Shown: positions 23,965 through 32,862, counted from the stretch's first letter. The stretch is 39,243 bases of DNA from an uncultured Alphaproteobacteria bacterium (GCA_937895955.1 CALAZI010000173.1:1-39243), one strand, 5' to 3'. Notes: generated by a model not told the origin, from the sequence alone. A program made the numbers and translations.

Positions 23965-26259
23965 ATGGAAGACAATTCGACAAAGGTCTCGGACGAGGAA
24001 GCGCTCGCTTTTCATCGCGGCGCCAAGCCCGGCAAGCTCGAAATCACGCCGACAAAGCCGATGGCGACGCAGCGCGATCTTTCGCTCGCCTACAGTCCCG
24101 GCGTCGCCGTCCCGGTCAAGGAAATCGCCCGCGATCCCGATCTCGCCTATGACTATACGTCGAAAGGCAACATGGTCGCCGTCATCTCAAACGGCACGGC
24201 GATTCTCGGATTGGGCGACCTTGGCGCGCTCGCCTCGAAGCCGGTGATGGAAGGCAAATCCGTTCTCTTCAAGCGCTTCGCCGACATCGATTCGATCGAC
24301 ATTGAAGTCGACACCAAGGATCCGGACGAATTCATCAATTGCGTGCGCTATCTCGGGCCGGCCTTCGGCGGGATCAATCTTGAAGATATCGCGGCGCCCG
24401 AAAGCTTCATTATCGAACAGCGCCTGAAAGAGATCATGGACATTCCAGTGTTCCATGACGACCAGCATGGAACGGCGATTATCGCGGCGGCGGGGTTGTT
24501 GAACGCGCTCGACATCACCGGCAAGTCGATGAAGGAAATCAGGGTCGCCGTTTCCGGCGCCGGCTCATCGGCGCTTTCGGTCATCGGCCTCATCAAGGCG
24601 ATGGGTTTGCCGCATGAAAACGCGCTTGTCTGCGATTCCAAGGGCGTGCTCCACAAGGGGCGGCAGCTTGATCAATGGCGATCGGCGCACGCCGTCGAGA
24701 CTGATAAGCGCACGCTCGCCGAAGCGATGGACGGCGCGGACGTCTTTATCGGGCTTTCGGTCGCCGGCGCCGCGACGCAGGAAATGGTCAAGTCGATGGC
24801 GAAGAATCCGATCATCTTCGCGATGGCCAATCCGACGCCGGAGATTCTGCCGGAAGAAGTGACGGCCGTGCGGAGCGACGCCATCATCGCAACCGGCCGC
24901 TCGGACTATCCCAATCAGGTCAATAACGTCCTCGGCTTCCCGTACATATTCCGCGGCGCGCTCGACGCGCGCGCGCGGACGATCAACGAGGAAATGAAGA
25001 TCGCCTGCGCCCGGGCGCTCGCCCGGCTCGCCCGCGTCGACGTGCCGGATGAGGTCGCGGAAGCCTATGGCAAACGGCTGAAATACGGCCCCGGCTATAT
25101 CATTCCGACGCCGTTCGATCCGCGCCTCATTTCGACCATTCCTCCCGCCGTCGCCAAGGCGGCGGCCGATTCAGGCGTCGCGCGCAAGCCGATCGAGGAT
25201 TTGACCGCTTACGCCGAAACGCTTGCCGCGCGCACCGACCCCTCGGCTTCCTTCCTGCAAAAAATCTATTCCTCGCTCCGGACGGCGAAAGAGCCGAAGC
25301 GCATCGTTTTCGCCGAAGGCGAGGAGGAGCCGGTGCTGCGCGCCGCTTACGCATTCCAGCAGGAAGGTCTCGGCAAGGCGGTTCTTATCGGTCGGGAGGA
25401 AATGGTCAGGGAGGGCCTTCGTTCTGCGGGCCTGCCGGTCGATGCGGAGTTCGAAATCTATCACTCGCGCACGGCGCCCAACACCGCGCTTTATACGGAG
25501 TATCTCTACGAGCGCCTGCAGCGGCGCGGTTATCTCAGGCGCGACGTCATGCGCCTCGCCAATAACGACCGCAACGTTTACGCCGCCTGCATGCTGGCGC
25601 ACGGTCATGCCGACGGCATGGTGACAGGGGTCACCCGCCATTACGATGTCGCTCTCGCCAATGTGCGCCTTGCGCTCGATCCGAAGCCCGGCGAGCGCCT
25701 TATCGGCGTCAGCATCATTCTCGCGAAAGGCCGCACGCTATTCATCGCTGACACCAACATCACCGAACTGCCGACGTCAGACGATCTCGCCGAGATCGGC
25801 GTTCAGGTCGCTCACGCCGCGCGCGATCTCGGCTATGCGCCGAAGCTTGCTTTCATATCGCATTCGAATTTCGGCAATCCTGACACGGAGCACTCTCGCC
25901 GCGTCGCCGACGCGGTTAAAATCCTTGATGCGCGGACGGATATCGACTTCGAATACGAAGGCGAAATGACGCCGCGCATGGCGCTGAACGAGCGGTTTCG
26001 CGAGGTTTACCCGTTTTCGCGCCTGAGCGGCGAAGCGAACGTCCTCATCACGCCGGGCGTCCATTCGGCGGCGATATCGACGAAGCTGATGGGCGAAGTC
26101 GGCGGCGCGACGGTTCTTGGGCCTTTGCTGATCGGCCTTGCTCGTCCCGTGCAGATCGCACAGGTGGGCGCGCGCGTTCCCGACATTGTTTTGCTTGCCG
26201 CGATGGCGGCCTACAATCTCGACACCGAGCATCGCGTCTGGGCCCAGCGCGCCGTCTAG
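23965..26259 (+). CDS. maeB: NADP-dependent malic enzyme with C-terminal phosphotransacetylase domain
   Basis: Decarboxylates malate to pyruvate, making NADPH. 764 residues, close to E. coli MaeB (759). The malic enzyme part spans about 1-425, with YSPGVAVPVKEIARDP, GNMVAVISNGTAILGLGDLG, FHDDQHGTAIIAAAGLLNAL and the nucleotide-binding VAVSGAGSSALS. Residues about 430-764 resemble phosphate acetyltransferase (KRIVFAEGEEEPVLRAAY, GEANVLITPGVHSAAISTKLM); in MaeB proteins this part is regulatory and senses acetyl-CoA. I chose ATG 23965, with GAGGGG about ten bases upstream, over an in-frame TTG 18 bp earlier. Convergent with the membrane protein gene. Confidence 0.96.
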   Translation: MEDNSTKVSDEEALAFHRGAKPGKLEITPTKPMATQRDLSLAYSPGVAVPVKEIARDPDLAYDYTSKGNMVAVISNGTAILGLGDLGALASKPVMEGKSVLFKRFADIDSIDIEVDTKDPDEFINCVRYLGPAFGGINLEDIAAPESFIIEQRLKEIMDIPVFHDDQHGTAIIAAAGLLNALDITGKSMKEIRVAVSGAGSSALSVIGLIKAMGLPHENALVCDSKGVLHKGRQLDQWRSAHAVETDKRTLAEAMDGADVFIGLSVAGAATQEMVKSMAKNPIIFAMANPTPEILPEEVTAVRSDAIIATGRSDYPNQVNNVLGFPYIFRGALDARARTINEEMKIACARALARLARVDVPDEVAEAYGKRLKYGPGYIIPTPFDPRLISTIPPAVAKAAADSGVARKPIEDLTAYAETLAARTDPSASFLQKIYSSLRTAKEPKRIVFAEGEEEPVLRAAYAFQQEGLGKAVLIGREEMVREGLRSAGLPVDAEFEIYHSRTAPNTALYTEYLYERLQRRGYLRRDVMRLANNDRNVYAACMLAHGHADGMVTGVTRHYDVALANVRLALDPKPGERLIGVSIILAKGRTLFIADTNITELPTSDDLAEIGVQVAHAARDLGYAPKLAFISHSNFGNPDTEHSRRVADAVKILDARTDIDFEYEGEMTPRMALNERFREVYPFSRLSGEANVLITPGVHSAAISTKLMGEVGGATVLGPLLIGLARPVQIAQVGARVPDIVLLAAMAAYNLDTEHRVWAQRAV

Positions 26260-26290
26260 GCGGCGCAACCTTGAGCCGGCGGCGAGTCCG

Positions 26291-26692
26291 TCAGAACCAG
26301 CGATCGCCCGGTTTGCGAAAATAAACGTCAAATACATGTCGCCACGGCATGATGATCGGTATGACGATCGCAACCGAGCAGGCGATTATCGTTTCATGAT
26401 AGTTTTCCGGCAATCGGCCATCGAGCCAGAGGCGCAGAACGACGCCAACGAGCCAGATCGCCTTCCAGGTAAATTCGAAAAAGAGCAGGGGAAGCATCTG
26501 CAGCGGGTATCTGAGACCAAGGACGCATGTGAGCGCGAGCGCCGCCAGCATGCTGTGGGCGACGCTCTGCATCATGGGCGTTTCCGGCGCTCTCTCGATC
26601 AGGATGCGCCATTGTTCGCTTCCCATGACAAACGCGATCAGAAAATATAGGATTCGCAACAGGTACAGGCGCACTAGCGACACTTCATGCAT
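26291..26692 (-). CDS. Conserved four-helix membrane protein of unknown function
   Basis: 133 residues with four hydrophobic segments: about 9-24, 45-60, 65-88 and 103-117. Distinctive features are RYPLQMLPLLFFEFTWKAIWL in the middle and a cytoplasmic-looking C-terminus MPWRHVFDVYFRKPGDRWF. I know such proteins only as conserved hypotheticals. It is divergent from an AraC regulator across 116 bp, an arrangement that often marks a regulator-target pair. A perfect 14-bp palindrome overlaps its start codon. Confidence 0.8.
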   Translation of the reverse strand: MHEVSLVRLYLLRILYFLIAFVMGSEQWRILIERAPETPMMQSVAHSMLAALALTCVLGLRYPLQMLPLLFFEFTWKAIWLVGVVLRLWLDGRLPENYHETIIACSVAIVIPIIMPWRHVFDVYFRKPGDRWF

Positions 26693-26808
26693 GAAGACGC
26701 ATCCTTAACGCTTTGGGTCCAGTCCTATTCTGGCCGCGCCGACGCATGGTCCGCCATGTCCGCCGGCGTCAGTCGCTTGGCGTCAGGCTTCGTCGGCGGA
26801 GCGGGATC

Positions 26809-27843
26809 GTGACGGAGCCGACTGTCTCCGCCGGCTATGCGAAAGCGTTTTCGGAATTCGCCGTCTCGCTCGGCGCCGACCGCGATGCGCTGTTCGTCGC
26901 CTCAGGGGTTGATCGGGAAAGCCTCGCCGATCCCGACGCTCGTCTCGCTCTCGACGCCTTCAAGTCCATGATGCGCGCCGCAAAGAGCCTCACCGGCAAA
27001 GAGGAGATCGCTCTCCTGTTCGGGGAGTCGCCGCTCTTCTTCGAGCGGTCCATTCTCGGCCTCATCACGCGCGCCTCACCGAATATGGGCGAAGCGCTTA
27101 GGCAAATGAATCGCTTCGGACCGGTCATCAATGATTTCAAATCGACCGGCGCAGAGGGACGCTTTGTCATTGTTCGCAGCGGCGGTGATGTCTGGTTTGA
27201 AGACCGGCGAACGGATCCGAACGATTTTCCTGAAATCACCGAAGCCGCCTTTGCGAGGCTGGTGTGCGAATTTGAACGCGTATTGCCTGAGCGAGGTCCC
27301 TGTGCGCTCGCCGTCGAGATGACGCATCCGGCGCCGCCTTACCGCAGCGAATATCAGCGGATTTTCAGCGCGCCTTTGACGTTCGGCGCCGCGCGCAACG
27401 CGGTTCGCATAAACGGCGACTGGCTTGATGCGCCTCTTCCCACCGCGAACAGCTATGTATTCGGAATTTTCAGCAAGCACGCCGAAGCGCTCCTGAAAGA
27501 ACTCGAGCGTTCAAGAACGTTTCGCGGAGAAATCGAGAGCCGCCTCATTCCCATTCTGCACACAGGCGATATCGCGATGGAGCATATCGCCGGCGAAATG
27601 GGGCTGAGCCGCAGCACGCTCTATCGCCGTCTGAGAGATGAGGGCGTCACTTTTGATGCGGTCGTCGACGATTTGCGCCGCCTGATGGCGGATCACTATC
27701 TTGCCGAGGCGAAGACCACGATCGCCGAAATCGCCTATCTGGTCGGCTTTTCCGATCCTGCAGCGTTTTCCAAGGCCTATAAGCGCTGGACCGGCATGAA
27801 CCCGCGCGACGCTCGGCCGGCCAGACCCGCGACTGAGCGGTAA
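26809..27843 (+). CDS. AraC-family regulator with arabinose-binding-type (PF12625-like) N-terminal domain
   Basis: 344 residues from GTG 26809, with GGAG eight bases upstream; upstream in-frame codons give an Arg-rich stretch unlike the family. The N-terminal ~220 residues resemble the ligand-binding domain of OruR/VirS-like regulators (SLGADRDALFVASGVDRESLADPDARLALDAF). The C-terminal HTH region contains IAMEHIAGEMGLSRSTLYRRLRDEGVTF and TTIAEIAYLVGFSDPAAFSKAYKRWTGMNP. The inducer is unknown. The divergent four-helix membrane protein is its best candidate target. The stop is 3 bp from the coaBC stop (convergent). Confidence 0.9.
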   Translation: MTEPTVSAGYAKAFSEFAVSLGADRDALFVASGVDRESLADPDARLALDAFKSMMRAAKSLTGKEEIALLFGESPLFFERSILGLITRASPNMGEALRQMNRFGPVINDFKSTGAEGRFVIVRSGGDVWFEDRRTDPNDFPEITEAAFARLVCEFERVLPERGPCALAVEMTHPAPPYRSEYQRIFSAPLTFGAARNAVRINGDWLDAPLPTANSYVFGIFSKHAEALLKELERSRTFRGEIESRLIPILHTGDIAMEHIAGEMGLSRSTLYRRLRDEGVTFDAVVDDLRRLMADHYLAEAKTTIAEIAYLVGFSDPAAFSKAYKRWTGMNPRDARPARPATER

Positions 27844-27846
27844 AGC

Positions 27847-29082
27847 CTATTCCGCCGCGCGAACAGGCGCGGTCGGCGGCTCGCGCAGCGCTTCGCCGAT
27901 CCGCGCGGCGAGACGTCGCGCGACGTCCTGCTTGCTGAGTTCCGGCCATTTTTCTTCTCGGTCTGCGGTGATCAGCGTGACGGCGTTGAGATCGCCGCCC
28001 ATCGCGCAATGCGCGCCGGCGGAAACATCGTTTGCGATGATCCAGTCGCAGCCCTTGCGAAGCCGTTTGGTCCGCGCGTGATTGATGATGTCGTCGGTCT
28101 CGGCGGCGAACCCTATGACGAGGCGCGGCCTGCCCGAGCGCAGGCCGGCGATGGTTTTGAGAATATCGGGATTTTCAGCCAGCGGAATGTTCGTCAGCCC
28201 GCCGCGCTCTTTCTTGATCTTATGCTCGGTTTCGATTTCCGGCCGATAATCGGCGACGGCGGCGCACATGACGGCGCAATCGACGGGCAATGACCGCTCG
28301 ACGGCGGCCAGCATCTGACGAGCGCTTTCGACGTGAACGATCGCAAGGCCGGCCGGCGCGCGCAGATCCGTCGGGCCCGACACCAGCGTCACCTCCGCGC
28401 CGAGATCGCGCAGCGCTTCCGCAATGGCGTAGCCTTGCTTTCCGGAGGAGCGGTTGGCGATGTAGCGAACCGGATCCAGCGCTTCATGCGTCGGCCCGGC
28501 GGTTACGAGGATTCGCTTTCCGCGCAGCGGCCCTGTCGATATCCGCGTCAAATAGGTTTCAATTGCATCGGCGATCTCAACCGGTTCCGCCATGCGCCCG
28601 GGGCCGTACTCGCCGCAAGCCATTTCCCCTTCATTCGGCCCGACGATAATCGCGCCGTCGTCAAGAAGCGTCGCAAGATTTCGCTGCGTCGCAGGACGCT
28701 CCCACATGCGAACATTCATCGCCGGCGCGTACAGAACCGGTTTGTCGGTCGCCAACAGTGTCGTCGAGGCGAGATCGCTCGCGAGGCCGTTCGCCGCTTT
28801 CGCCATCAAATCAGCGGTCGCCGGCGCGACGACGACGAGATCGGCCGAACGCGACAATTCAATATGGCCCATTTCGGCTTCGTCGGTCAGATTGAAAAGG
28901 TCGGAATAAACCTTGTCGCCGGCGAGCGAGCCGACTGACAGCGCGGTCACGAATTCGGCGCCCGCCTCTGTCAGTATCGCGCGCGTCGATATCCCCCTGC
29001 GCGACAGCTCGCGGATAAGCTCAAGGCTTTTATAGGCGGCGATCCCGCCGCCGATGATGAGAAGAATGCGTCGATCGGTCAT
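27847..29082 (-). CDS. coaBC: Bifunctional phosphopantothenoylcysteine decarboxylase / phosphopantothenate-cysteine ligase
   Basis: Catalyses two successive steps of coenzyme A synthesis. 411 residues. The N-terminal flavin-dependent decarboxylase (CoaC) has IIGGGIAAYKSLEL, active-site H73 in GHIELSRSADLVVVAPATADLMAK, PAMNVRMW (120-127) and catalytic C156 in ACGEYGPGRM. The C-terminal CTP-dependent ligase (CoaB) starts near residue 190 with GKRILVTAGPTHEALDPVRYIANRSSGKQGYAIA and has the EHKIKKERGG lysine motif. It has a good promoter directly upstream that implies a leaderless message. Confidence 0.97.
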   Translation of the reverse strand: MTDRRILLIIGGGIAAYKSLELIRELSRRGISTRAILTEAGAEFVTALSVGSLAGDKVYSDLFNLTDEAEMGHIELSRSADLVVVAPATADLMAKAANGLASDLASTTLLATDKPVLYAPAMNVRMWERPATQRNLATLLDDGAIIVGPNEGEMACGEYGPGRMAEPVEIADAIETYLTRISTGPLRGKRILVTAGPTHEALDPVRYIANRSSGKQGYAIAEALRDLGAEVTLVSGPTDLRAPAGLAIVHVESARQMLAAVERSLPVDCAVMCAAVADYRPEIETEHKIKKERGGLTNIPLAENPDILKTIAGLRSGRPRLVIGFAAETDDIINHARTKRLRKGCDWIIANDVSAGAHCAMGGDLNAVTLITADREEKWPELSKQDVARRLAARIGEALREPPTAPVRAAE

Positions 29083-29088
29083 GGGTGA

Positions 29089-29117
29089 AATTTAGGCGTC
29101 GGCGAGGTCGATGTCAC
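29089..29117 (-). promoter_or_regulatory. Candidate coaBC promoter, leaderless type
   Basis: On the minus strand GTGACA (29112-29117) and TAAATT (29089-29094) are 17 bp apart. Only six bases separate the -10 from the coaBC ATG at 29082, so the transcript would begin at the start codon. No ribosome-binding site is visible. Confidence 0.5.
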
Positions 29118-29163
29118 CTCTCCCGCCAGTCAGAATGACGCCCTGATCGATGAACCCCGGATT

Positions 29164-29250
29164 TCACCGCCTCGGGCGCAAAATTACGGCCGAGCAGAAA
29201 ATGATAAACAAAAAGACCGCCGGCCAGAACTGGTCGAGAAACGCCGCCAT
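29164..29250 (-). CDS. Possible 28-residue single-helix membrane protein
   Basis: A short ORF (MAAFLDQFW... ending ILRPRR) between coaBC and the 199-residue unknown gene. AGGGA lies seven bases upstream of ATG 29250, a good ribosome-binding site. Residues about 8-23 form one hydrophobic helix (FWPAVFLFIIFCSAVI) followed by a positively charged tail (RPRR), so the C-terminus would face the cytoplasm. This is the usual look of real bacterial small membrane proteins. No family is recognised, and the remaining intergenic DNA around it (29083-29163, 29251-29333) shows no other gene. Confidence 0.45.
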   Translation of the reverse strand: MAAFLDQFWPAVFLFIIFCSAVILRPRR

Positions 29251-29333
29251 TGATTATCCCTGCAGACTTGCCGCCATTGGGGTCTTAGCGCTGGAATGCG
29301 GCGGAATCCGCACAGCAATGTGAAAATTCAATC

Positions 29334-29933
29334 TCAAGCGATCTGTTCGACGCGCGCATGCCGGCAAAGCGGATATCCGGCGAGCAGAGGCTCAACAGCG
29401 GCGCGCATCTCGGCGAATGAGGGACCATAGCAATACAGCGCGGTTTCCTTCGAGCCTTCCCAATATCCCTTGAATTTGCCGCGCTCGCCCATCAGGCGGT
29501 CAAGTTCCGCAATGACATGATTGACGTCGCAGTCGACGTAAATTTCTTTCGGCAGGTCGGCGCCGTTCAGATAAATCGCCATGCCTTCATGAGCCCCGAA
29601 CGGGTGCTCGGCGCCCGTTGATTCGACGATCAGCTTCGATCCTTTCGGCGCGCCCAGCTGTTCAAGGCGCGCGATAATGGCCTGCAGCGTCGTTTCGCCC
29701 GCATCAGCGGCAACGATCTCAAGATCGACGAATTCAATGCCGGCGGGTTCGTCGGCGAGCTGCGTGCCGCCGCCGGTTACGGCGCCAAGGGAAAGCTTTT
29801 TCAAGGTTTCGTCGAGCGGATCTTCAAAATACTCGCCGCGATCGATCGGCTGGACGCGCGCATTCAGCCGCGCCGTCATAACCTCTCCAGCCGCTTCGCT
29901 TTTCGGTTTTGTGAACAATTTCAAGCCGAACAT
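29334..29933 (-). CDS. Conserved protein of unknown function
   Basis: 199-residue, probably cytoplasmic protein without signal peptide or membrane helix. Distinct blocks are LSLGAVTGGGTQLADEPAGIEFVDLEIV, LEQLGAPKGSKLIVESTG, AIYLNGADLPKEIYVDCDVNHVIAEL, GYWEGSKETALYCYGPSFAEMRAAVEPLL and YPLCRHARVEQIA. I recognise these only as a conserved hypothetical pattern and cannot assign a function. GGGAGG five bases before ATG 29933 is a strong ribosome-binding site. It sits between ubiB and coaBC on the same strand, 66 bp after ubiB, probably with a promoter of its own. Confidence 0.8.
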   Translation of the reverse strand: MFGLKLFTKPKSEAAGEVMTARLNARVQPIDRGEYFEDPLDETLKKLSLGAVTGGGTQLADEPAGIEFVDLEIVAADAGETTLQAIIARLEQLGAPKGSKLIVESTGAEHPFGAHEGMAIYLNGADLPKEIYVDCDVNHVIAELDRLMGERGKFKGYWEGSKETALYCYGPSFAEMRAAVEPLLAGYPLCRHARVEQIA

Positions 29934-29999
29934 CGTCGCCTCCCAAGTCCCGCACGGAAAAATGCGCGGCGAGACGCAAGATATCGTTCGTTCGTTCGC

Positions 30000-31583
30000 T
30001 CAAATTTTAACGGAAAGGAGAACGATTGCGAGAAGCATGGCGCCGACGCCGGCGAACCATAGCGCATTGCGCGTCAGCTTTCCCTGCAAAGAGAGCGCGC
30101 GTGCGAGTTCGTTTGTCGTTTCCCGCGATAAAGCCAGGCGGTCGGCCGAAATCTGCTCGGAGGCGGCCGCGATGACCTCCACATAGCGCGGCAGATGCGG
30201 CGCGATATCGAGCGCCTTTTGGGTGGCGTCGCGCAGGCGTTCCATCTGGCGGCGCGGTCCGATGGCGTCGGCGATGGCGGCGCGCACGATCGGCGTCGCC
30301 GTCTCCCACATGTTGATTTGCGGGTCGAGCGCGCGGGCGACCCCTTCTACGGTCACCATGGTGCGCTGCAGAAGGACAAGCTCCGGGCGAAGATGCATGT
30401 CGAACAACGCCGTCACGTCGAACAATTGCTGCAGGACGCGGCTCATATCGACCTTGTCGGCGGTGAGACCGAAAAGGGGTTCGCCGACGGCTCTCAGCCC
30501 TTGTGCGAAAGCGTCGATCGACTGGGTCTTCGGCACATAGCCCGCGTCGAAATGAACTTTCGCCGTGCGCCGGTAGTCGCGGGTGATAAAGCCGTGAATG
30601 ATCTCGGCGAAGGTTCTCCGCGTCGTTTCGTCAAGCCGGCCCATGATTCCGAAATCGACGAGGGCGAGACGGCCTTCGCGATCAATCATCAGGTTTCCCT
30701 GATGCATGTCGGCGTGGAAAAATCCTTTCATCAACGCCTGCGTCAGGAATAATTCGATGATTGTCTCGGCGAGGCGTCGACGATCGACATTCTTCGCCGT
30801 CAGCGAATTGAGATCGCTGACAGGCGTCGCTTCGATCCATTCAAGCGTCAGAACGCGCCGCGCCGTCAACGGCCAGACGATGTCAGGTATGCGCACGGAA
30901 GGATTGTCCGACAAATCGTCTTTGAACGCTGACGCGGCCGCCGCCTCCATGCGCAGATCAAGCTCCAGCGCCGCCGCCGCTTTCAGCGTTTCGATGAACC
31001 TTACCGGCTCCATTCTTTTCGTTTCGCGCGTAAGCCCCTCAATCGCGCGCGCTGCGCGCGCGAAGGCCCGGAATTCGGCGGAGACCTCAGGTTCTATGCG
31101 CGGGCGCAAGACTTTGACAGCGACGTCGCGGCCGTCTTTCAGGCGCGCACGATGAACCTGCGCGATGGATGCTGCGGCGACGGGTTCTGAAAAGTCGTCG
31201 AAGAGATCGGAAAGCGGTTTGCCGAAAGCGCGCTCGATTTCCTTGATTGCGGCGGCGCGCGAAAAGGGCGGCATCCGATCCTGCAGCCTGCCGAGATCGT
31301 TCGCCATGTCAAAGCCGATAATATCCGGCCGCGTCGCCATGAACTGACCGAGCTTCACATAGGCGGGGCTCATTCCTTCGAAAGCGGCGGCGAGGCGCTC
31401 TCCAGGTCTCAGCGATCTGCCGCTCTTGTCCTTGCGTCGCGCGCCGATTCGTGTTGCGGCGGCGAACCAGCGCGCCGGCGCGGGCAAGTGATGCGCGAAT
31501 TCCGACGGCAAAAGCGCATCATGGCGCGACAGGCGCGCGCCGGCGGCGATCAGTCGTCGATAATCGGCGAGCGCGTCGATCAA
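30000..31583 (-). CDS. ubiB: UbiB, ADCK-type atypical kinase/ATPase of ubiquinone biosynthesis
   Basis: 527-residue membrane-anchored protein needed for ubiquinone synthesis. The family-specific KxGQ motif is AYVKLGQFMATRPDI (K77, Q80). The kinase-like core includes VAVKVLRPRIEPEV, FFHADMHQGNLMIDREGRLALVDFGIMGRL (catalytic and metal-binding loops). A C-terminal hydrophobic helix (LWFAGVGAMLLAIVLLSVKI) anchors it. It begins with TTG 31583, preceded by GGAG seven bases upstream, 11 bp after the ubiE stop, whose TAG overlaps the start of that ribosome-binding site. Confidence 0.95.
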   Translation of the reverse strand: MIDALADYRRLIAAGARLSRHDALLPSEFAHHLPAPARWFAAATRIGARRKDKSGRSLRPGERLAAAFEGMSPAYVKLGQFMATRPDIIGFDMANDLGRLQDRMPPFSRAAAIKEIERAFGKPLSDLFDDFSEPVAAASIAQVHRARLKDGRDVAVKVLRPRIEPEVSAEFRAFARAARAIEGLTRETKRMEPVRFIETLKAAAALELDLRMEAAAASAFKDDLSDNPSVRIPDIVWPLTARRVLTLEWIEATPVSDLNSLTAKNVDRRRLAETIIELFLTQALMKGFFHADMHQGNLMIDREGRLALVDFGIMGRLDETTRRTFAEIIHGFITRDYRRTAKVHFDAGYVPKTQSIDAFAQGLRAVGEPLFGLTADKVDMSRVLQQLFDVTALFDMHLRPELVLLQRTMVTVEGVARALDPQINMWETATPIVRAAIADAIGPRRQMERLRDATQKALDIAPHLPRYVEVIAAASEQISADRLALSRETTNELARALSLQGKLTRNALWFAGVGAMLLAIVLLSVKI

Positions 31584-31594
31584 GCGCCGTCTCC

Positions 31595-32374
31595 CTAGAT
31601 CTTCCAGCCGGAGTGGATGGCGACGATTCCGGCTGAAAGATTCTCATACTTCACCCGTGCGAAACCCGCTTCGCGGATCATTGCGGCGAAGGCGTCCTGA
31701 CTTGGGAAGCGGCGGATCGATTCGACGAGATATTGATAGCTGTCTCGATCATGCGCGACCGTTTCTCCAAGCCAGGGAATGACGTTGAAGGAATAGAGGT
31801 CGTAAAGCTTTTGCAGCCCGACTGTTTCGAGGTGCGAAAATTCGAGGCAGAAAAACCGCCCGCCGGTCTTCAGAACGCGCCGCGCTTCGGCGAGCGCGCG
31901 ATCGATATGCGTAACGTTTCGAATGCCGAAGGCGATTGTGTAGGCGTCGACGGAGGCGTCAGGGAGCGGCAGGTTTTCAGCGTCGGCGCAAAGAAGCGCC
32001 ATGCGATCGGTTTTCGCCTCCGCTGCGCGTCGCGCGCCCCCCGCCGCCAGCATCTCATGATTGATGTCGGCGATGATCGCGTGCGCGGGCGGCGCGCCGG
32101 CGGCGCGCCGACGCGCGTCTGAGCGCGCGATGAAGGCGGCGGCGATATCGCCGGTTCCGCCGGCGACGTCGATCAACGCCTCGCCCGGCTGAGGGTTGAC
32201 CCGGTCGATCAGCGCCGCCTTCCAGATCCGGTGGACGCCGGCCGACATCAGGTCATTCATGAGGTCGTAATTCGCCGCGACGCTGTCGAAGACGCCCCTG
32301 ACCAGCCCCGCCTTGGCGCCGGCCTCCACGTCCTGAAACCCGAAGCTCGCCCTGTCGCCGTTCCTGTCGCTCAT
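31595..32374 (-). CDS. ubiE: Ubiquinone/menaquinone C-methyltransferase
   Basis: 259-residue SAM-dependent methyltransferase acting on the demethylated quinone ring in ubiquinone synthesis. N-terminal VRGVFDSVAANYDLMNDLMSAGVHRIWK is the UbiE signature. The SAM-binding motif I is LIDVAGGTGDIAAAF (68-82), and the later DAYTIAFGIRNVTHIDRALAEARRVLKTGGRF block is typical. First of the ubiE-ubiB pair. Divergent from ihfB across about 200 bp. Confidence 0.97.
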   Translation of the reverse strand: MSDRNGDRASFGFQDVEAGAKAGLVRGVFDSVAANYDLMNDLMSAGVHRIWKAALIDRVNPQPGEALIDVAGGTGDIAAAFIARSDARRRAAGAPPAHAIIADINHEMLAAGGARRAAEAKTDRMALLCADAENLPLPDASVDAYTIAFGIRNVTHIDRALAEARRVLKTGGRFFCLEFSHLETVGLQKLYDLYSFNVIPWLGETVAHDRDSYQYLVESIRRFPSQDAFAAMIREAGFARVKYENLSAGIVAIHSGWKI

Positions 32375-32571
32375 AGGAACCGCTTATCCGCCGAGGGGCC
32401 CGGCGAGAAGCGCCTTGACGCCGCAGGAATGGTTTGAGAGGGTCAACCCTCTGAATTCAGGCGCCTTTATTGATTTGGCGGAAACGGGCGCTGAGAGTGG
32501 GATGAGCGCTCAATCATATGCAGGGCGCATCGACCGGGAAAACAGCGGTTGGCGAAGGGGCTGGCGATCCT

Positions 32572-32862
32572 ATGATCAAGTCTGAACTTGTGCAGAAACT
32601 TGCGGACGAAAATCCGAACCTCTTTCATCGGGACATTGAGAAGATCGTATCCATCCTTTTCGACGAAATAGCCGGCGCGCTCGTTCGCGGCGACAGGGTC
32701 GAGCTGCGCGGGTTCGGCGCCTTTTCAGTCAAGCACCGTCCGGAGCGCGTCGGGCGCAATCCGAGGACCGGCGAACCGGTGCCGATTGATGAAAAATTCT
32801 CTCCATTCTTCAAGCCGGGCAAGGAATTGCGCGACCGGCTGAATGGCGGCGGCAAGAAGTGA
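32572..32862 (+). CDS. ihfB: Integration host factor beta subunit
   Basis: 96-residue HU/IHF-fold DNA-bending protein, partner of IhfA. I chose ATG 32572 (MIKSELVQKLADENP), the usual start; GAAGGGG lies about eleven bases upstream. An in-frame ATG at 32518 adds 18 residues that do not fit the family. VELRGFGAFSVKHRPERVGRNPRTGEPVPI is the DNA-binding beta-arm with its intercalating proline. It begins the ihfB-lapA-trpF run, standard for alphaproteobacteria; rpsA, which usually precedes ihfB, is absent. Confidence 0.95.
   Translation: MIKSELVQKLADENPNLFHRDIEKIVSILFDEIAGALVRGDRVELRGFGAFSVKHRPERVGRNPRTGEPVPIDEKFSPFFKPGKELRDRLNGGGKK

Noticed and set aside
25270..26259. A separate phosphotransacetylase gene
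   Set aside because: The region is in frame with the malic enzyme with no stop between, and the total length matches MaeB, so it is a domain of one protein.
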